Part shown: one piece after another, positions 17,308 to 27,632 of the stretch | How the letters are laid out: every line of letters begins with the position of its first letter | Numbering within the stretch: the stretch's first letter is position 1 | Assembly (NCBI GenBank): GCA_037200045.1 | Contig: JBBCHM010000001.1 | Coordinates: 2,728,001 to 2,792,000 of the forward strand | DNA: 64,000 bases | Direction of reading: 5' to 3' | Source of the DNA: Rhizomicrobium sp. | GTDB lineage: Bacteria > Pseudomonadota > Alphaproteobacteria > Micropepsales > Micropepsaceae | Translations under genes and position numbers: made by a program | The notes under the pieces: model-generated | Told to the model about the DNA's origin: nothing | The model's database searches: none | What the model saw: the letters and a program-made list of their open reading frames with translations, nothing else

Positions 17308-20238
17308 TCACAATGTCAGCGCTTCGGCGAGGAAGGCCTTCAGTTCGGCGTTGTGCTGGCTCATCAGGCCGGCCGCGGTCGAGGCGTATTCGGGCCGCCC
17401 GACATAGCGCGGGCTGGCCGTGCCGCCCAACTGGGCGATGGTCTGCTCGATGCGGGGGCGCACGAAGGTCCAGGCGCCCTGGTTCTGCGGCTCTTCCTGG
17501 CACCAGACGATGTCGGCCTTGGGAAAGCGGTTCAGCTCCAGCGCCAGCGGGCCTTCCGGGAAGGGATAGAGCTGCTCCAGCCGCAGGATGTACACGCCGC
17601 TTTCGTTCAGCTTGTCGCGCGCCTCCATCAGGTCGAAATAGACCTTGCCGCTGCACAGGATCACCCGCTTGATCTCGCGGTCCTCGGCCAGCTTGGTCGT
17701 CCAGGCGCCCGGCACGGACTCGGTCTGGTCGCGCAGCACGCGATGGAAGGACGAGCCGGGACCGAAATCGGCCAGGAACGAGGTGCACTTCTTGTGGCGC
17801 AGCAGCGATTTCGGCGTCATCAGGATCAGCGGCTTGCGGAACGGCCGGTGCATCTGGCGGCGCAGGACATGGAAGTAATTCGCCGGCGTCGTGCAATAGG
17901 CGACCTGGATGTTGTCCTGGGCACAGAGCTGGAGATAGCGCTCGAGCCGGGCCGACGAATGTTCGGGGCCCTGGCCTTCGTAGCCGTGCGGCAGGAGCAT
18001 CACGAGGCCGCACATGCGCAGCCACTTGGTTTCGCCCGAGGCGATGAACTGATCGATGATGACCTGCGCGCCGTTGGCGAAGTCGCCGAACTGCGCTTCC
18101 CACAGCGTCAGCGCCTTGGGCTCCGCGGAGGAATAGCCGTATTCGAAGCCGAGCACGGCCTCTTCGGAAAGCAGCGAGTCGATGATCTCGAAATTCGCCT
18201 GGCCGTCGCGGATGTTGGCCAGCGGGTAGTAGCGCTTCTCGGTCTGCTGATCGACCAGCGCGGCATGGCGTTGCGAGAACGTGCCCTCGGTCGAATCCTG
18301 GCCGGAAAACCGGATCGGCATGCCTTCGAGCATCAGCGTGCCGAAGGCGAGCGCTTCGGCCGTCGCCCAGTCGAAGCCCTCGCCGGAGGCAAACATCGCG
18401 TCCTTGGCTTCGAGGCTGCGCGCCACCGTCTTGTGCAGGCTGAAGCCTTCGGGCAGGCGGGTCAGCGCCGCGCCGACCTCGCGCACGACGTCGAGCGGCA
18501 CGGCGGTGTCGCCGCGGCGGTCGCCCTTGGGCGCGACGCCCAGGCCCGACCAGCGGCCGTCGAGCCAATCGGCCTGTTCCGGCTTATGGGTCTTGGAGGC
18601 GGCCAGTTCCTCGTCGAGGCGGGCGACGAAGGCCTTGCTCATCGCCTCGGCCTCGGCCTGGGTCAGCGTGCCTTCGTCGACCAGCTTCTTGGCGTAGATC
18701 TGCAAGGTCGTCGGATGATCCTTGATCGCCTTGTACATCAGGGGCTGGCTGAAGGTCGGCTCCAGCGTCTCGTTGTGACCGAAGCGGCGGTAGCACACCA
18801 TGTCGATCACCACGTCCTTGTGGAACAGCTGGCGGAATTCGGTGGCGATGCGGGCGCAATGCACCACGGCCTCCGGATCGTCGCCGTTCACATGGAAGAT
18901 CGGCGCCTGCACCATCAGCGCGATGTCGGTGCAATAGGGCGAGGAGCGCGAGAACGCCGGCGAGGTCGTGAAACCGATCTGGTTGTTGATGATGAAGTGG
19001 ATCGTGCCGCCGGTCTTGAAGCCCTTGGTTCCGCTCATCGCGAAGCATTCCGCCACGACGCCCTGGCCAGCGAAAGCCGCGTCGCCATGCAGCAGAAGCG
19101 GCAGCACGCTGGTGCGCTCGGTATTGTCCTCGCGCTGCTGCTGCTTGGCGCGCGCCTTGCCCAGCACGACGGGATCCGATGCTTCGAGATGCGACGGGTT
19201 GGCGGTCAGCGACAGATGGACGTTGTGGTTGTCGAAGCCGCGGTCGGACGAGGCGCCGAGATGATACTTCACGTCGCCCGAGCCTTGAACTTCTTCCGGA
19301 TTGGCGCTGCCGCCGGAGAATTCGTGGAACAGCTGGCGATAGGGCTTGGACATCACATTGGCGAGCACGTTCAGCCGGCCGCGATGGGCCATGCCGATGA
19401 CGATCTCCTGCACGCCGAGCTGGCCGCCGCGCTTGATGATCTGCTCCAGCGCCGGGATCATCGCCTCGCCGCCGTCCAGGCCGAACCGCTTGGTGCCGAG
19501 GAAGCGCAGGCTGGCGAACTTCTCGAAGCCTTCCGCCTCGACCAGCTTGTTCAGGATCGCCTTCTTGCCTTCGGGCGAGAACACGATCTCCTTGTCCGGC
19601 CCCTCGATGCGGCGCTGCAGCCAGTCCTTCTGCTCGGCGTCGTTGATGTGCATGAACTCGTAGCCGATGCGGCCGCAATAGGTGCGCTTGAGGATGTCCG
19701 TCACCTGGCGCGGCGTCGAGGTCGACAATCCCATGACGCCGTCAAGGAAGATCGGGCGGTCCAGGTCTTCGGTGTGGAACCCGTAGAAATTCGGGTCGAG
19801 CTGGGGATGTGGCTGCCTGGGCGTGATCTTCAGCGGGTCGAGATCGGCCTCGAGATGGCCGATGACGCGATAGGCGCGGACGAGCTGGATGGCGCGGATC
19901 GAATCCTGCGCCGCCTTGTGCAGGTCGGCCTCGCTGGTGACGCCTTTGCGGGCCGGCCATTGGCCGGTCAGGGCGCCGACGAGATCGCCATTCTCCAATT
20001 GGGGTTTCTTGTCTCGCCGCCATTCCGGGCCGCGGCCGAGCTGGGCCGGGTCGAGCGCCGTCTGGCCAAGGCCCGAAAAATAGGCACGCCAGCTCGGGTC
20101 CACCGCATCGGGGTTCTCCAGATACTGGCCGTAGAGCGATTCCACGAAGGCGGCGTTGGTGCCGGACAGGAAGGAGGTCGCCTCCAGCAACTCGTTGGAG
20201 CTGCGGGCGAGGCGGGCGGGCGGGGATTGGTCTGTCAT
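17308..20238 (-). CDS. sucA: 2-oxoglutarate dehydrogenase E1 (thiamine-dependent)
   Basis: 976 residues, full length for the family. It begins with the E1o N-terminal segment (FLSGTNAAFVESLYGQYLENP) that docks E1 to E2/E3. The core shows GMAHRGRLNVLANV, the thiamine-diphosphate region GDAAFAGQGVV and NNQIGFTTSP, and the C-terminal transketolase-like part PHGYEGQGPEHSSARLER. It decarboxylates 2-oxoglutarate and succinylates the lipoyl group of SucB. The upstream gap 20239-20461 (223 bp) shows no convincing promoter hexamers or RNA gene. Confidence 0.97.
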   Translation of the reverse strand: MTDQSPPARLARSSNELLEATSFLSGTNAAFVESLYGQYLENPDAVDPSWRAYFSGLGQTALDPAQLGRGPEWRRDKKPQLENGDLVGALTGQWPARKGVTSEADLHKAAQDSIRAIQLVRAYRVIGHLEADLDPLKITPRQPHPQLDPNFYGFHTEDLDRPIFLDGVMGLSTSTPRQVTDILKRTYCGRIGYEFMHINDAEQKDWLQRRIEGPDKEIVFSPEGKKAILNKLVEAEGFEKFASLRFLGTKRFGLDGGEAMIPALEQIIKRGGQLGVQEIVIGMAHRGRLNVLANVMSKPYRQLFHEFSGGSANPEEVQGSGDVKYHLGASSDRGFDNHNVHLSLTANPSHLEASDPVVLGKARAKQQQREDNTERTSVLPLLLHGDAAFAGQGVVAECFAMSGTKGFKTGGTIHFIINNQIGFTTSPAFSRSSPYCTDIALMVQAPIFHVNGDDPEAVVHCARIATEFRQLFHKDVVIDMVCYRRFGHNETLEPTFSQPLMYKAIKDHPTTLQIYAKKLVDEGTLTQAEAEAMSKAFVARLDEELAASKTHKPEQADWLDGRWSGLGVAPKGDRRGDTAVPLDVVREVGAALTRLPEGFSLHKTVARSLEAKDAMFASGEGFDWATAEALAFGTLMLEGMPIRFSGQDSTEGTFSQRHAALVDQQTEKRYYPLANIRDGQANFEIIDSLLSEEAVLGFEYGYSSAEPKALTLWEAQFGDFANGAQVIIDQFIASGETKWLRMCGLVMLLPHGYEGQGPEHSSARLERYLQLCAQDNIQVAYCTTPANYFHVLRRQMHRPFRKPLILMTPKSLLRHKKCTSFLADFGPGSSFHRVLRDQTESVPGAWTTKLAEDREIKRVILCSGKVYFDLMEARDKLNESGVYILRLEQLYPFPEGPLALELNRFPKADIVWCQEEPQNQGAWTFVRPRIEQTIAQLGGTASPRYVGRPEYASTAAGLMSQHNAELKAFLAEALTL

Positions 20239-20461
20239 TTCAAAATGTTAGGGCGGGACTTCTTGGGTCGGGCCACTTTTCCGTTGGGGCATGAACCGTG
20301 GGGAGGCGTGGTAGCGCCGTTGGGGCGCCAATTCAACGCTTCTTGAGGTTAAATATGGGTGTGAAGACGTCGAATTACGACAGTCCTTTGACGGCCTGCG
20401 CCCGATCAATGTCACCGCGAATTCATTTCGATAAGAGCCGCGCCCAGGGGTAAGACGGCGC

Positions 20462-21586
20462 ATGGAACCCAGGCGACTGACTTCGCTGGACGCGTTGCGC
20501 GGCATCGCCGCGCTGTCGATCGTGTTCTGGCACTGGCAGCATTTCTTCGCGATCGACGGCGACTGGATGGAGGGTTGGAGCCGCGACCAGCAGCCTCTAT
20601 TCTGGCTGTTCAAGCCGCTCTATCTGCAGGGCTGGGCCGCGGTCGACCTGTTCTTCGTGCTCTCCGGCTTCGTGTTCTTCTGGCTCTACGGCGCGGCGAT
20701 CCGCGAAGCCCGCCTCGGCGCCTGGCGCTTCGCGCTGCTGCGCTTCTCGCGGCTCTATCCGCTGCATCTTGCGCTGCTCCTGGCGGTGGCGGCGATGCAG
20801 TACGCCTTCTGGCAGCAGAACGGCGCGTTCTTCATCTATGACGCAAACGATGCGCCGCACTTCCTGGCGCAGCTTTTCCTGGTGCAGAACTGGTACCCGC
20901 TGGCGCCGCAGAGCTTCGACGGCCCGGCCTGGTCGGTGTCGCTCGAATGCCTGCTTTACGCGGTATTCTTCGTCGCCTGCCGGCTCGGGGTCCGCGCCGG
21001 CTGGCGCGCGCTGTTGCTGGCGCTGATGGGCGTGCCGCTGCTCTGGCTCGACGAGCACATCGCGCGCGGCGTCATCGGCTTCTTCATGGGCGGCGTCATG
21101 GTCGCCTGCTGGCAGGCCTTGCGCGAACACGCGCGCGCCCGGGCGATCTCGCGCGGCCTGACGACGGCGGCCATCGCCGGCTGGCTGACGCTGGCCGCGC
21201 TGCTCTATCTCGACAGCCCATTGCTCGCCGGCGGGGAGGGCAATGTCGGATTCTTGCTGGTGTTCGATCTGTTGCTGTGCCCGCTCACCGTCCTGTCGCT
21301 GGCGATGCGCGAGCGCGGGCAGAAGCGGCGGCCCTGGCTCGGCTTTCTGGGCGACATCAGCTATGCGACCTATCTGATCCATTTCCCGCTGCAGCTCGCG
21401 CTGGCGCTGGTCGCGAACCGCTACGATCTCGAACCGCAATTCTTCATGCAGGGCTGGGTGCTGGCGGCGTTCTATGTCGTGCTGATCGGTTTGGGCGCGC
21501 TGTCGTACAATTTCCTCGAGCGGCCGCTGCAAACGTTCCTGCGCAACGCGTTCTACGCCAAGCCGGCCATCGTGGAGCGCGGCTGA
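20462..21586 (+). CDS. Acyltransferase-3 family membrane protein (OafA/YrhL-like)
   Basis: 374 residues, about ten membrane segments. The N-terminus has the family hallmarks: [18 protein letters not shown] with R-x-x-x catalytic-region histidine in FWHWQHFF, then [13 protein letters not shown]. The family O-acetylates or otherwise acylates surface polysaccharides, LPS or exported small molecules. It stands alone and opposite to the suc genes, interrupting them, and its 3' end overlaps the convergent dehydrogenase by 34 bp. Substrate unknown. Confidence 0.88.
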   Translation: MEPRRLTSLDALRGIAALSIVFWHWQHFFAIDGDWMEGWSRDQQPLFWLFKPLYLQGWAAVDLFFVLSGFVFFWLYGAAIREARLGAWRFALLRFSRLYPLHLALLLAVAAMQYAFWQQNGAFFIYDANDAPHFLAQLFLVQNWYPLAPQSFDGPAWSVSLECLLYAVFFVACRLGVRAGWRALLLALMGVPLLWLDEHIARGVIGFFMGGVMVACWQALREHARARAISRGLTTAAIAGWLTLAALLYLDSPLLAGGEGNVGFLLVFDLLLCPLTVLSLAMRERGQKRRPWLGFLGDISYATYLIHFPLQLALALVANRYDLEPQFFMQGWVLAAFYVVLIGLGALSYNFLERPLQTFLRNAFYAKPAIVERG

Positions 21587-22470
21587 GCGGCGGCCGTCCG
21601 GTCCTCGATGGCGCGGATGACCGCCGCCATGTCGGCTTCGCCCAGGCCTTGCGCCACCGCCTCGCCATAGAGTGCATCGCTGGCGTCGAGCAGCGGCGTC
21701 GCGATGCCGGCCGCCCGCGCCGCGGCGGCCACCAGCCGGCTGTTCTTGAGGACGTCGCGCGCCGCCGCCTGCACCGCGAAGTCGCGCGCCACCAGCTTGC
21801 GGCCCTTGGCGCGCGACACCGCGCTCGCCATCGGTCCGGCGTCGAGCACGGCGAGAAACCGCTCCATGTCGAGGCCATGCGCTTCCGCGAAATGCACCGC
21901 TTCGGCGAGGCCCGCGACCATCGTCAGGAGATAGAGGTTGACCGCGAGCTTCATGGTCAAGCCGTTCGGCACCGCGCCGCACAGCACCGTCTCGCGACAC
22001 ATCGGCGCCAGCAGCGGCCGCACTTGCGCGACGGCCGCGGGATCTCCGGCCAGCATTACGACAAGTTCGCCGGTCTCGGCCGGTCCACGCGAGCCGGAGA
22101 CCGGCGCCTCGACATAGGCGCCGCCCGCGGCGCGGATGTCGGCTTCCAGCGTGCGCGAATAATCCGGCGGCACCGTTCCCATCTGGACGACGACATGGCC
22201 CGCGACAGTGCCGGCGAAAGCCGGCGTGGCGCGACCGAGAACCGCGTCGATCGCCATTCCGTCCGCCAGCATGAGGATCGCGATGCGCGCGCGCCGGAAG
22301 AAATCCACGGCATTCGTCGCGACATGCGCACCCGATGCGCGCAAGGCTTCGGTCTTGTCCGCCGACCGGTTCCAGACCACGAGGCCCGGATGCGCACGCA
22401 GAAGATTGTGCGCCATGGCCTCGCCCATGACGCCCAGCCCCGCGAAACCGAGGGATGAATCCGTTTCCAT
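21553..22470 (-). CDS. Beta-hydroxyacid dehydrogenase (3-hydroxyisobutyrate dehydrogenase family)
   Basis: 305 residues. Rossmann motif [12 protein letters not shown] at residues 8-19, the substrate-binding signature [15 protein letters not shown] at about 122-136, and the catalytic K174 with N178 in [10 protein letters not shown]. The family oxidises or reduces beta-hydroxy acids with NAD(P); glyoxylate/succinate-semialdehyde reductases and 3-hydroxyisobutyrate dehydrogenase are all possible. It lies 85 bp after sucD on the same strand and may be transcribed with sucCD. Confidence 0.85.
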   Translation of the reverse strand: METDSSLGFAGLGVMGEAMAHNLLRAHPGLVVWNRSADKTEALRASGAHVATNAVDFFRRARIAILMLADGMAIDAVLGRATPAFAGTVAGHVVVQMGTVPPDYSRTLEADIRAAGGAYVEAPVSGSRGPAETGELVVMLAGDPAAVAQVRPLLAPMCRETVLCGAVPNGLTMKLAVNLYLLTMVAGLAEAVHFAEAHGLDMERFLAVLDAGPMASAVSRAKGRKLVARDFAVQAAARDVLKNSRLVAAAARAAGIATPLLDASDALYGEAVAQGLGEADMAAVIRAIEDRTAAAQPRSTMAGLA

Positions 22471-22555
22471 CGCGCAGAACGCTAGCCGCGCGGCGCGGCC
22501 GCGTCCTCAAGCGATTGCGCAGGCCCCCGATGCGCCGGACGCATCGGGCTGGAGA

Positions 22556-23434
22556 CTATTTCCCGGCCAGCAGCTCGACCAGCGTCGTGCCGAGCGCGGC
22601 GGGGTTGGGAGAGACACGGATGCCGGCGCTCTTCATCGCCTCGATCTTGGAGTTCGCGTCGCCCTTGCCGCCGGAGATGATCGCGCCGGCGTGACCCATG
22701 CGGCGCCCGGGCGGGGCGGTGACGCCGGCGATGAAGCCGACCATCGGCTTCTTGGCCTTGTTGTGCTTGATGAAATCGGCGGCGTCTTCCTCGGCGCTGC
22801 CGCCGATCTCGCCGATCATGATGATGCTCTGGGTTTCCGGGTCCGCCAGCAGCATCTCCAGCACTTCGATATGCTCGGTGCCCTTGACCGGATCGCCGCC
22901 GATGCCCACGCAGGTCGTCTGGCCGAGGCCGACGGCGGTGGTCTGCGCCACCGCCTCATAGGTCAGCGTGCCGGAGCGCGACACGATGCCGACCGTGCCA
23001 CGGCGATGGATGTGGCCGGGCATGATGCCGATCTTGCACTCGCCGGGCGTGATCACGCCGGGGCAGTTGGGCCCGATCAGCCGCGTCTTGGAGCCCGACA
23101 GCGCGCGCTTGACCTTGACCATGTCGAGCACCGGGATGCCTTCGGTGATGCAGACCACCAGTGGCACGCCCGCGTCGATGGCTTCCAGGATCGCGTCGGC
23201 GGCGAAGGGCGGCGGCACATAGATCGCGCTGGCCGTGGCTCCGGTCGCCTCGACCGCCTCGCGCACCGTGTCGAACACGGGAAGGCCCAGATGGGTCGTG
23301 CCGCCTTTGCCCGGCGAGGTGCCGCCGACCATCTTGGTGCCATAGGCGATGGCCTGCTCGGAATGGAAGGTGCCTTGGTTGCCGGTGAAGCCCTGGGTGA
23401 TGACGCGCGTGTTCTTGTCGACGAGGATGGACAT
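22556..23434 (-). CDS. sucD: Succinyl-CoA synthetase alpha subunit
   Basis: 292 residues. Its ATG overlaps the sucC stop by one base (TAATG). It shows the CoA-binding Rossmann part ([20 protein letters not shown]), the [20 protein letters not shown] signature and the phosphohistidine region [13 protein letters not shown] near residue 245. With SucC it makes ATP or GTP from succinyl-CoA. Translationally coupled to sucC. Confidence 0.97.
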   Translation of the reverse strand: MSILVDKNTRVITQGFTGNQGTFHSEQAIAYGTKMVGGTSPGKGGTTHLGLPVFDTVREAVEATGATASAIYVPPPFAADAILEAIDAGVPLVVCITEGIPVLDMVKVKRALSGSKTRLIGPNCPGVITPGECKIGIMPGHIHRRGTVGIVSRSGTLTYEAVAQTTAVGLGQTTCVGIGGDPVKGTEHIEVLEMLLADPETQSIIMIGEIGGSAEEDAADFIKHNKAKKPMVGFIAGVTAPPGRRMGHAGAIISGGKGDANSKIEAMKSAGIRVSPNPAALGTTLVELLAGK

Positions 23435-24603
23435 TACTTGGAACCCTTCACGGCTTTCACGATCTTCTGCGCGGCGTCCGCGAGGTCGTTGGCGGAGACG
23501 ATGGGAAGGCCGCTGTCGGCCAGGATCTTCTTGCCGAGCTCGACATTGGTGCCTTCGAGACGGACGACCAAAGGCACTTTCAGCGACACTTCCTTCGCGG
23601 CGGCGATGATGCCTTCCGCGATGATGTCGCATTTCATGATGCCGCCGAAGATGTTGACCAGGATGCCTTTCACGTTGGGATCGGAGACGATGATCTTGAA
23701 CGCCGCCGTCACCTTTTCCTTGCTGGCGCCGCCGCCGACGTCGAGGAAGTTCGCCGGCTCGCTGCCATAGAGCTTGATGATGTCCATCGTCGCCATGGCA
23801 AGGCCGGCGCCGTTGACCATGCAGCCGATCTCGCCGTCGAGCTTGATGTAGGAGAGGTCGTATTTGCTCGCCTCGACCTCCATCGGGTCTTCCTCGTCGA
23901 GGTCGCGCAGCGCCTGGATGTCCTTGTGGCGGTAGAGCGCGTTGTCGTCGAAATTGATCTTGGCGTCGAGGCAGATCACCTTACCATCCTTGGTCAGGAC
24001 CAGCGGATTGATTTCCAGCAGGCTCATGTCCTTGGCGATCACCGCGTCATAGAGCGACTTGATCACGCCGCCGACCTGCTTGGCCGCGTCGCCTTTCAGC
24101 TTCAGCGCGGTCGCGATCTCCAGCCCGACATAGGGCGAATAGCCGACGACCGGCTCGATCTGGAAGGTCTTGATCCGGTCCGGGGTATTGTGCGCGACCT
24201 CTTCGATGTCCATGCCGCCCTCGGTCGAGGCGATGAAAGCGACCCGGCTCGTCGCGCGGTCGACCAGCGCCGAAAGATAGAGCTCGCGGTCGATCGCCGA
24301 GCCGTCTTCGATATAGAGCCGCTTGACGACCCGGCCATGCGGCCCGGTCTGATGCGTCACCAGCGTCATGCCGAGCATGCGCTTGGCTTCTTTTTCCACG
24401 TCGTCGATGGATTTGACCACCTTGACGCCGCCGCCCTTGCCGCGGCCGCCGGCATGGATCTGCGCCTTCACCACCCAGACCGGCCCGCCCAGTTCCTTGG
24501 CGGCCGCGACCGCCTCTTCGACCGTGAAAGCCGCCTTGCCGCGCGGCACGGGGGCGCCGAAGCCGCGGAGAACCTCCTTGGCCTGGTATTCGTGGATGTT
24601 CAT
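23434..24603 (-). CDS. sucC: Succinyl-CoA synthetase beta subunit
   Basis: 389 residues from ATG 24603. The family start [20 protein letters not shown] opens the ATP-grasp domain ([17 protein letters not shown]). The C-terminal CoA-ligase domain includes [17 protein letters not shown] and [17 protein letters not shown]. It binds the nucleotide and succinate. A promoter is visible just upstream at 24641-24668. Confidence 0.97.
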   Translation of the reverse strand: MNIHEYQAKEVLRGFGAPVPRGKAAFTVEEAVAAAKELGGPVWVVKAQIHAGGRGKGGGVKVVKSIDDVEKEAKRMLGMTLVTHQTGPHGRVVKRLYIEDGSAIDRELYLSALVDRATSRVAFIASTEGGMDIEEVAHNTPDRIKTFQIEPVVGYSPYVGLEIATALKLKGDAAKQVGGVIKSLYDAVIAKDMSLLEINPLVLTKDGKVICLDAKINFDDNALYRHKDIQALRDLDEEDPMEVEASKYDLSYIKLDGEIGCMVNGAGLAMATMDIIKLYGSEPANFLDVGGGASKEKVTAAFKIIVSDPNVKGILVNIFGGIMKCDIIAEGIIAAAKEVSLKVPLVVRLEGTNVELGKKILADSGLPIVSANDLADAAQKIVKAVKGSK

Positions 24604-24640
24604 GGGGAAACCTTGCGCTGGAAATGGCGGGATGGGCGGC

Positions 24641-24668
24641 ACAATAGCAGCCGACCCCTTGCACGCAA
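24641..24668 (-). promoter_or_regulatory. Promoter of sucCD
   Basis: On the minus strand TTGCGT (24668-24663), 16-bp spacer, TATTGT (24646-24641), giving a start near 24634 and a leader of about 30 nt before the sucC ATG. Confidence 0.55.
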
Positions 24669-24723
24669 GGTGGGGTTCGAGTGCGCGGGAAGCCGCATAT
24701 GCCGCAGGGGAATTACGGGGGAA

Positions 24724-25689
24724 TTAGAGGCCGGCGGGCTCGATTCGAAGGCTTGCCGCCGTCGCCGGTCGCGCCGCGAAGCGGGCGGCCAGATCGGCGG
24801 CGCGCACCGCCAGCACGGCGACGGCGAACCCGGCCAGCACGTCGACGACATGATGCCCGCCCTGGATCGGCGTCGCGATCAGGACGGCCGAATTGACGCC
24901 GAGCGCGATCCAGCGCGCGACCGGAATGGTCCGCGCGTACCACACGACCAGCAGCGCCAGCGCGGCGTGGTAGGAGGGAAAGCCGATCAGGCCCTTCGCG
25001 GCGGCCGGCGAGATGCGTCCCGGCCCGTGTGCCAGAAGATTGACCAGTTCATGCGCATAGCGGCCGTCGAGCGCGAGCGCGAGATGGCTCGCGACGTTGG
25101 GGGGCAGGTCGTAGACGCTGAAGGCGCCGAAGGACGGCGCCACGGTCCAGACCGCGATCGAAATGGCGGCACCGGCCGCCACCGAGATGCACAGCCGGTA
25201 GATCTGCTCGGTCGTTCCGAAGAAACCCAGGCAAAGGACGAGCACTGCGATCTGCGGCAGGACGGAGACATAAACAAGCTGCAAGCCCATATCGGTCACC
25301 GGGTGGCGCGCGGCCCAGGCCATCATGGCAGGCCAGTCGACGCCGAGGCCGCGGTCAAGGGCGGCGAGGGCCCAATCGATGCGCTGGCCCGCCACCGTCA
25401 GCAGCAGATAGTTGAGCACGCTGAAGCTCGCCGACATGCCGATCAGGAACGCGGTCGCCATTAACATCGCGGCCAGCCGCTCGTCCTTGCGGATGTGGGT
25501 GTAATAGAGCCCACCGCCGGCCAGCGCCGCCGCCAGCAGCGCCAGCAGTCCATAGGCACGCGCATCGACGTCGAAATGCCCGGCCCGCGCCCAAACGATG
25601 TCGGCGGCGCCGGCGGCCGCGACGATGGCGAAAAGAATGCGTTGCAGGCGTGCGGTCACGAAGGAACCATGCGCGGAAATTCCGCGCAT
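24724..25689 (-). CDS. PAP2/AUR1-like membrane phosphatase
   Basis: 321 residues with six or more membrane helices. The C-terminal part carries a PAP2-type active site in AUR1-like form: GFPSYHAALALLVVWYA (conserved S and H) and GGHHVVDVLAGFAVA (second H and D); the classical KxxxxxxRP motif is not evident. Such enzymes dephosphorylate lipid phosphates or transfer phospho-head groups facing the periplasm. It lies 32 bp downstream of the NINK-repeat gene on the same strand. Lipid substrate unknown. Confidence 0.8.
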   Translation of the reverse strand: MRGISAHGSFVTARLQRILFAIVAAAGAADIVWARAGHFDVDARAYGLLALLAAALAGGGLYYTHIRKDERLAAMLMATAFLIGMSASFSVLNYLLLTVAGQRIDWALAALDRGLGVDWPAMMAWAARHPVTDMGLQLVYVSVLPQIAVLVLCLGFFGTTEQIYRLCISVAAGAAISIAVWTVAPSFGAFSVYDLPPNVASHLALALDGRYAHELVNLLAHGPGRISPAAAKGLIGFPSYHAALALLVVWYARTIPVARWIALGVNSAVLIATPIQGGHHVVDVLAGFAVAVLAVRAADLAARFAARPATAASLRIEPAGL

Positions 25690-25721
25690 GGTCCGACTTT
25701 TGGCTTAACGAATGTTTGCGC

Positions 25722-26657
25722 TCAGTTGCCGGAATTGTCGCCCACGCCGCCGTCGAGGCTCATGCCGCCCACTTCGGCGGCCTCGGTCGCCGCGTCCGCG
25801 GTGGTCGTCGAGGTCACGCAGACCTGGGTGCGGAAGGAGAAGAAGAAGTCGCCTTCGCCGTAACGGCGCAGATTGGTGCGCTCGGTGCAGTCCGGAACCG
25901 GGATTGCCGGCGCGCATTTGACCATGCCGTCCTTGAAGTGGCGCAGCGCCTCGTGCTCGCCGCACATCAGCACCTGGCCGTGGTCATAGGTTCCCGCCAG
26001 ACCCTGGTCCGACTGCAGCACTTCGCCGATGATCACCTTCAGGTGCGAGCCGGGAATGCAGCGGGCGATTTCGCCCTCATAGCCTGAGTCGATCCAGGTA
26101 TCGCCGATCATGTGCGAGGCGGCGTATTCGCGGCCCTCGAAGGAGACGCACACGGCGTGGATCGATTTGACGACGGTGGCTTCCTGCATGTGGCAGGCGC
26201 CGCCGCCATGCACCGCCGCGATGGCGATGGCGCCGCCGGCGCCGCGGTTGTTGTAGTTGATGATCTGATAGCTGCCGGAATAGACGATGGTCTGCGCCGC
26301 GGCGCCGGCCTGCGCCGCGCTGGCCGCGGTCGCGAAGGCGGATGCCTCGGCCGACGAGAATGCGTTGACCTTGTTGATCACGATGTTCTTGTTGATGATG
26401 ACGTTCTTGTTGATGTTGATGTTCTTGTTGATGTTCACCGGCTTGAAGATATTGATGTTCTTGTTGATGTTGATGTTGGAGCCGCCGCCGTGACCGCCGC
26501 CATGGCCGCCGCCGCCACCCATGTTGGGGCAGTCCGGGGTCGAGCCGCCATGGCCGCCGCCACCGCCCATATTGCCGGCGACCGCCGGCGAGAGCGGGGC
26601 AAGCGTCAGTGCGACGCTGGCGAACGCGGCGATGAGGCTGCTGGTCTGGCGCGGCAT
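25722..26657 (-). CDS. Exported protein with Gly/His-rich and N/I/K alternating repeats
   Basis: 311 residues from ATG 26657, which follows GAAGGAG at ideal spacing. Parts in order: signal peptide (1-28), Gly/His-rich segment (about 30-60), a tract made of ININ/NINK units (61-98), an Ala-rich stretch (100-125), and a conserved-looking C-terminal region of about 180 residues with nine or so cysteines (GACHMQ, VCVSFE, ARCIPGS, VLMCGEHE, CAPAIPVPDC). Alternating polar and hydrophobic residues in the NINK tract favour beta-strands with one apolar face, as in amyloid-forming or adhesive surface proteins. I do not recognise a characterised family. Confidence 0.8.
   Translation of the reverse strand: MPRQTSSLIAAFASVALTLAPLSPAVAGNMGGGGGHGGSTPDCPNMGGGGGHGGGHGGGSNININKNINIFKPVNINKNININKNVIINKNIVINKVNAFSSAEASAFATAASAAQAGAAAQTIVYSGSYQIINYNNRGAGGAIAIAAVHGGGACHMQEATVVKSIHAVCVSFEGREYAASHMIGDTWIDSGYEGEIARCIPGSHLKVIIGEVLQSDQGLAGTYDHGQVLMCGEHEALRHFKDGMVKCAPAIPVPDCTERTNLRRYGEGDFFFSFRTQVCVTSTTTADAATEAAEVGGMSLDGGVGDNSGN
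26364..26477 (-). repeat. Tandem coding repeat for the N/I/K tract
   Basis: On the plus strand a run of TTGTTGATG/TTGATGTTC-type units with markedly lower GC than the surroundings, coding (minus strand) for units such as NINKNI and NVIINK. The periodicity is six codons or less, with variants, which suggests growth by replication slippage. Confidence 0.75.
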
Positions 26658-26826
26658 GCTATGCTCCTTCGATCCCCGGTCCCCCGGCAACGTGCCGGAT
26701 ATCGGACAAGGCCTTGATGTCGGTGCCCTCCGCTTCACGTTTTATGCCAGCGCGGCGGGCGCCCCGCCCCGCGCCGCCGGCCCGATTTGGCACAGCGCCG
26801 GCCCAGCCGGGCGCGGATGGCGGGAC

Positions 26827-27537
26827 ATGATCCCCTTCTCGGACGAAAATCCGGCCACGCTCCGGCCCTATGTCACGGTGACGATCATCGTCCTGTGCGT
26901 GCTGGCGTTCCTGTGGGAGCTGGCGCTGGGTCCGCGGACCGACGAGGCGCTCACCGCCTTTGGCTTCACGCCCAACACCTTCTCGCACCCCGAAGGCGTG
27001 CAATTCGTGGGGTTGGGCCTGCCGGTCTGGACGACGATCCTGACGTCGATGTTCCTGCACGCCGGCTTCCTGCATATCGGCGGCAACATGCTCTATCTCT
27101 GGATCTTCGGGAACAATATCGAAGACGCCATGGGGCATGCGAAGTTTACCGTCTTCTACGTGGTCTGCGGCGCCGTCGCGGCGCTGACGCTGGCGGCGAT
27201 CGATCCCAATTCGCATACACCCGTGGTCGGCGCCTCGGGCGCGATCTCGGGCGTGCTGGCGGCCTATATGCTTCTTTATCCGCGCGCGCGGGTGCACGCG
27301 CTGCTGACGTTGGGCATCTTCCTCTACCCGGTCCGGATCCGCGCGGTGTGGGTGATCGGCTTCTGGTTCGCGCTGCAGCTCGCGACGGCGGCGATCACGC
27401 CGGCATCCGAGCCCGGCACCGCCTGGTGGGCGCATGTCGGCGGCTTCGCGGCCGGCCTGATCCTCACGCCGCTGCTCAAATCCCGCGACGTGCCCTACTT
27501 CGGGCCGTTCGACTTCCGCGGGCCCTGGGGCCGATAG
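26827..27537 (+). CDS. Rhomboid-family intramembrane serine protease
   Basis: 236 residues from ATG 26827, with six to seven membrane segments. The catalytic pair is complete: S137 in VVGASGAISG (GxSG) and H203 in WAHVGGFAAG. The HxxxN oxyanion region is seen as FLHAGFLHIGGNMLYLWIFG. It cleaves substrates within the membrane; the partner is not known. It is divergent from the NINK-repeat gene, 169 bp apart. Confidence 0.92.
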   Translation: MIPFSDENPATLRPYVTVTIIVLCVLAFLWELALGPRTDEALTAFGFTPNTFSHPEGVQFVGLGLPVWTTILTSMFLHAGFLHIGGNMLYLWIFGNNIEDAMGHAKFTVFYVVCGAVAALTLAAIDPNSHTPVVGASGAISGVLAAYMLLYPRARVHALLTLGIFLYPVRIRAVWVIGFWFALQLATAAITPASEPGTAWWAHVGGFAAGLILTPLLKSRDVPYFGPFDFRGPWGR

Positions 27538-27632
27538 TTCCGGCCGCTGGCACGGTCTTCGCTCTCCTCCTCGTCCAAGAGCAAACCGGCGTTCCGAAAC
27601 GGGAACGCCCCGAGCAACGGGATGATGGGGAT

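Noticed and set aside
17293-20346. Open frame of about 1,000 codons on the plus strand opposite sucA
   Set aside because: It mirrors the codon bias of sucA; the product is a low-complexity R/H/A/G-rich sequence without motifs.
20597-22510. Minus-strand frame of over 600 codons covering the acyltransferase and the dehydrogenase
   Set aside because: The dehydrogenase is a clear protein in another frame, and the rest is opposite a clear acyltransferase.
26112-26717. Plus-strand frame opposite the N/I/K-repeat gene, rich in valine and aspartate repeats
   Set aside because: Repeats are the antisense of the NINK codons; the minus frame has a signal peptide and a strong ribosome-binding site.
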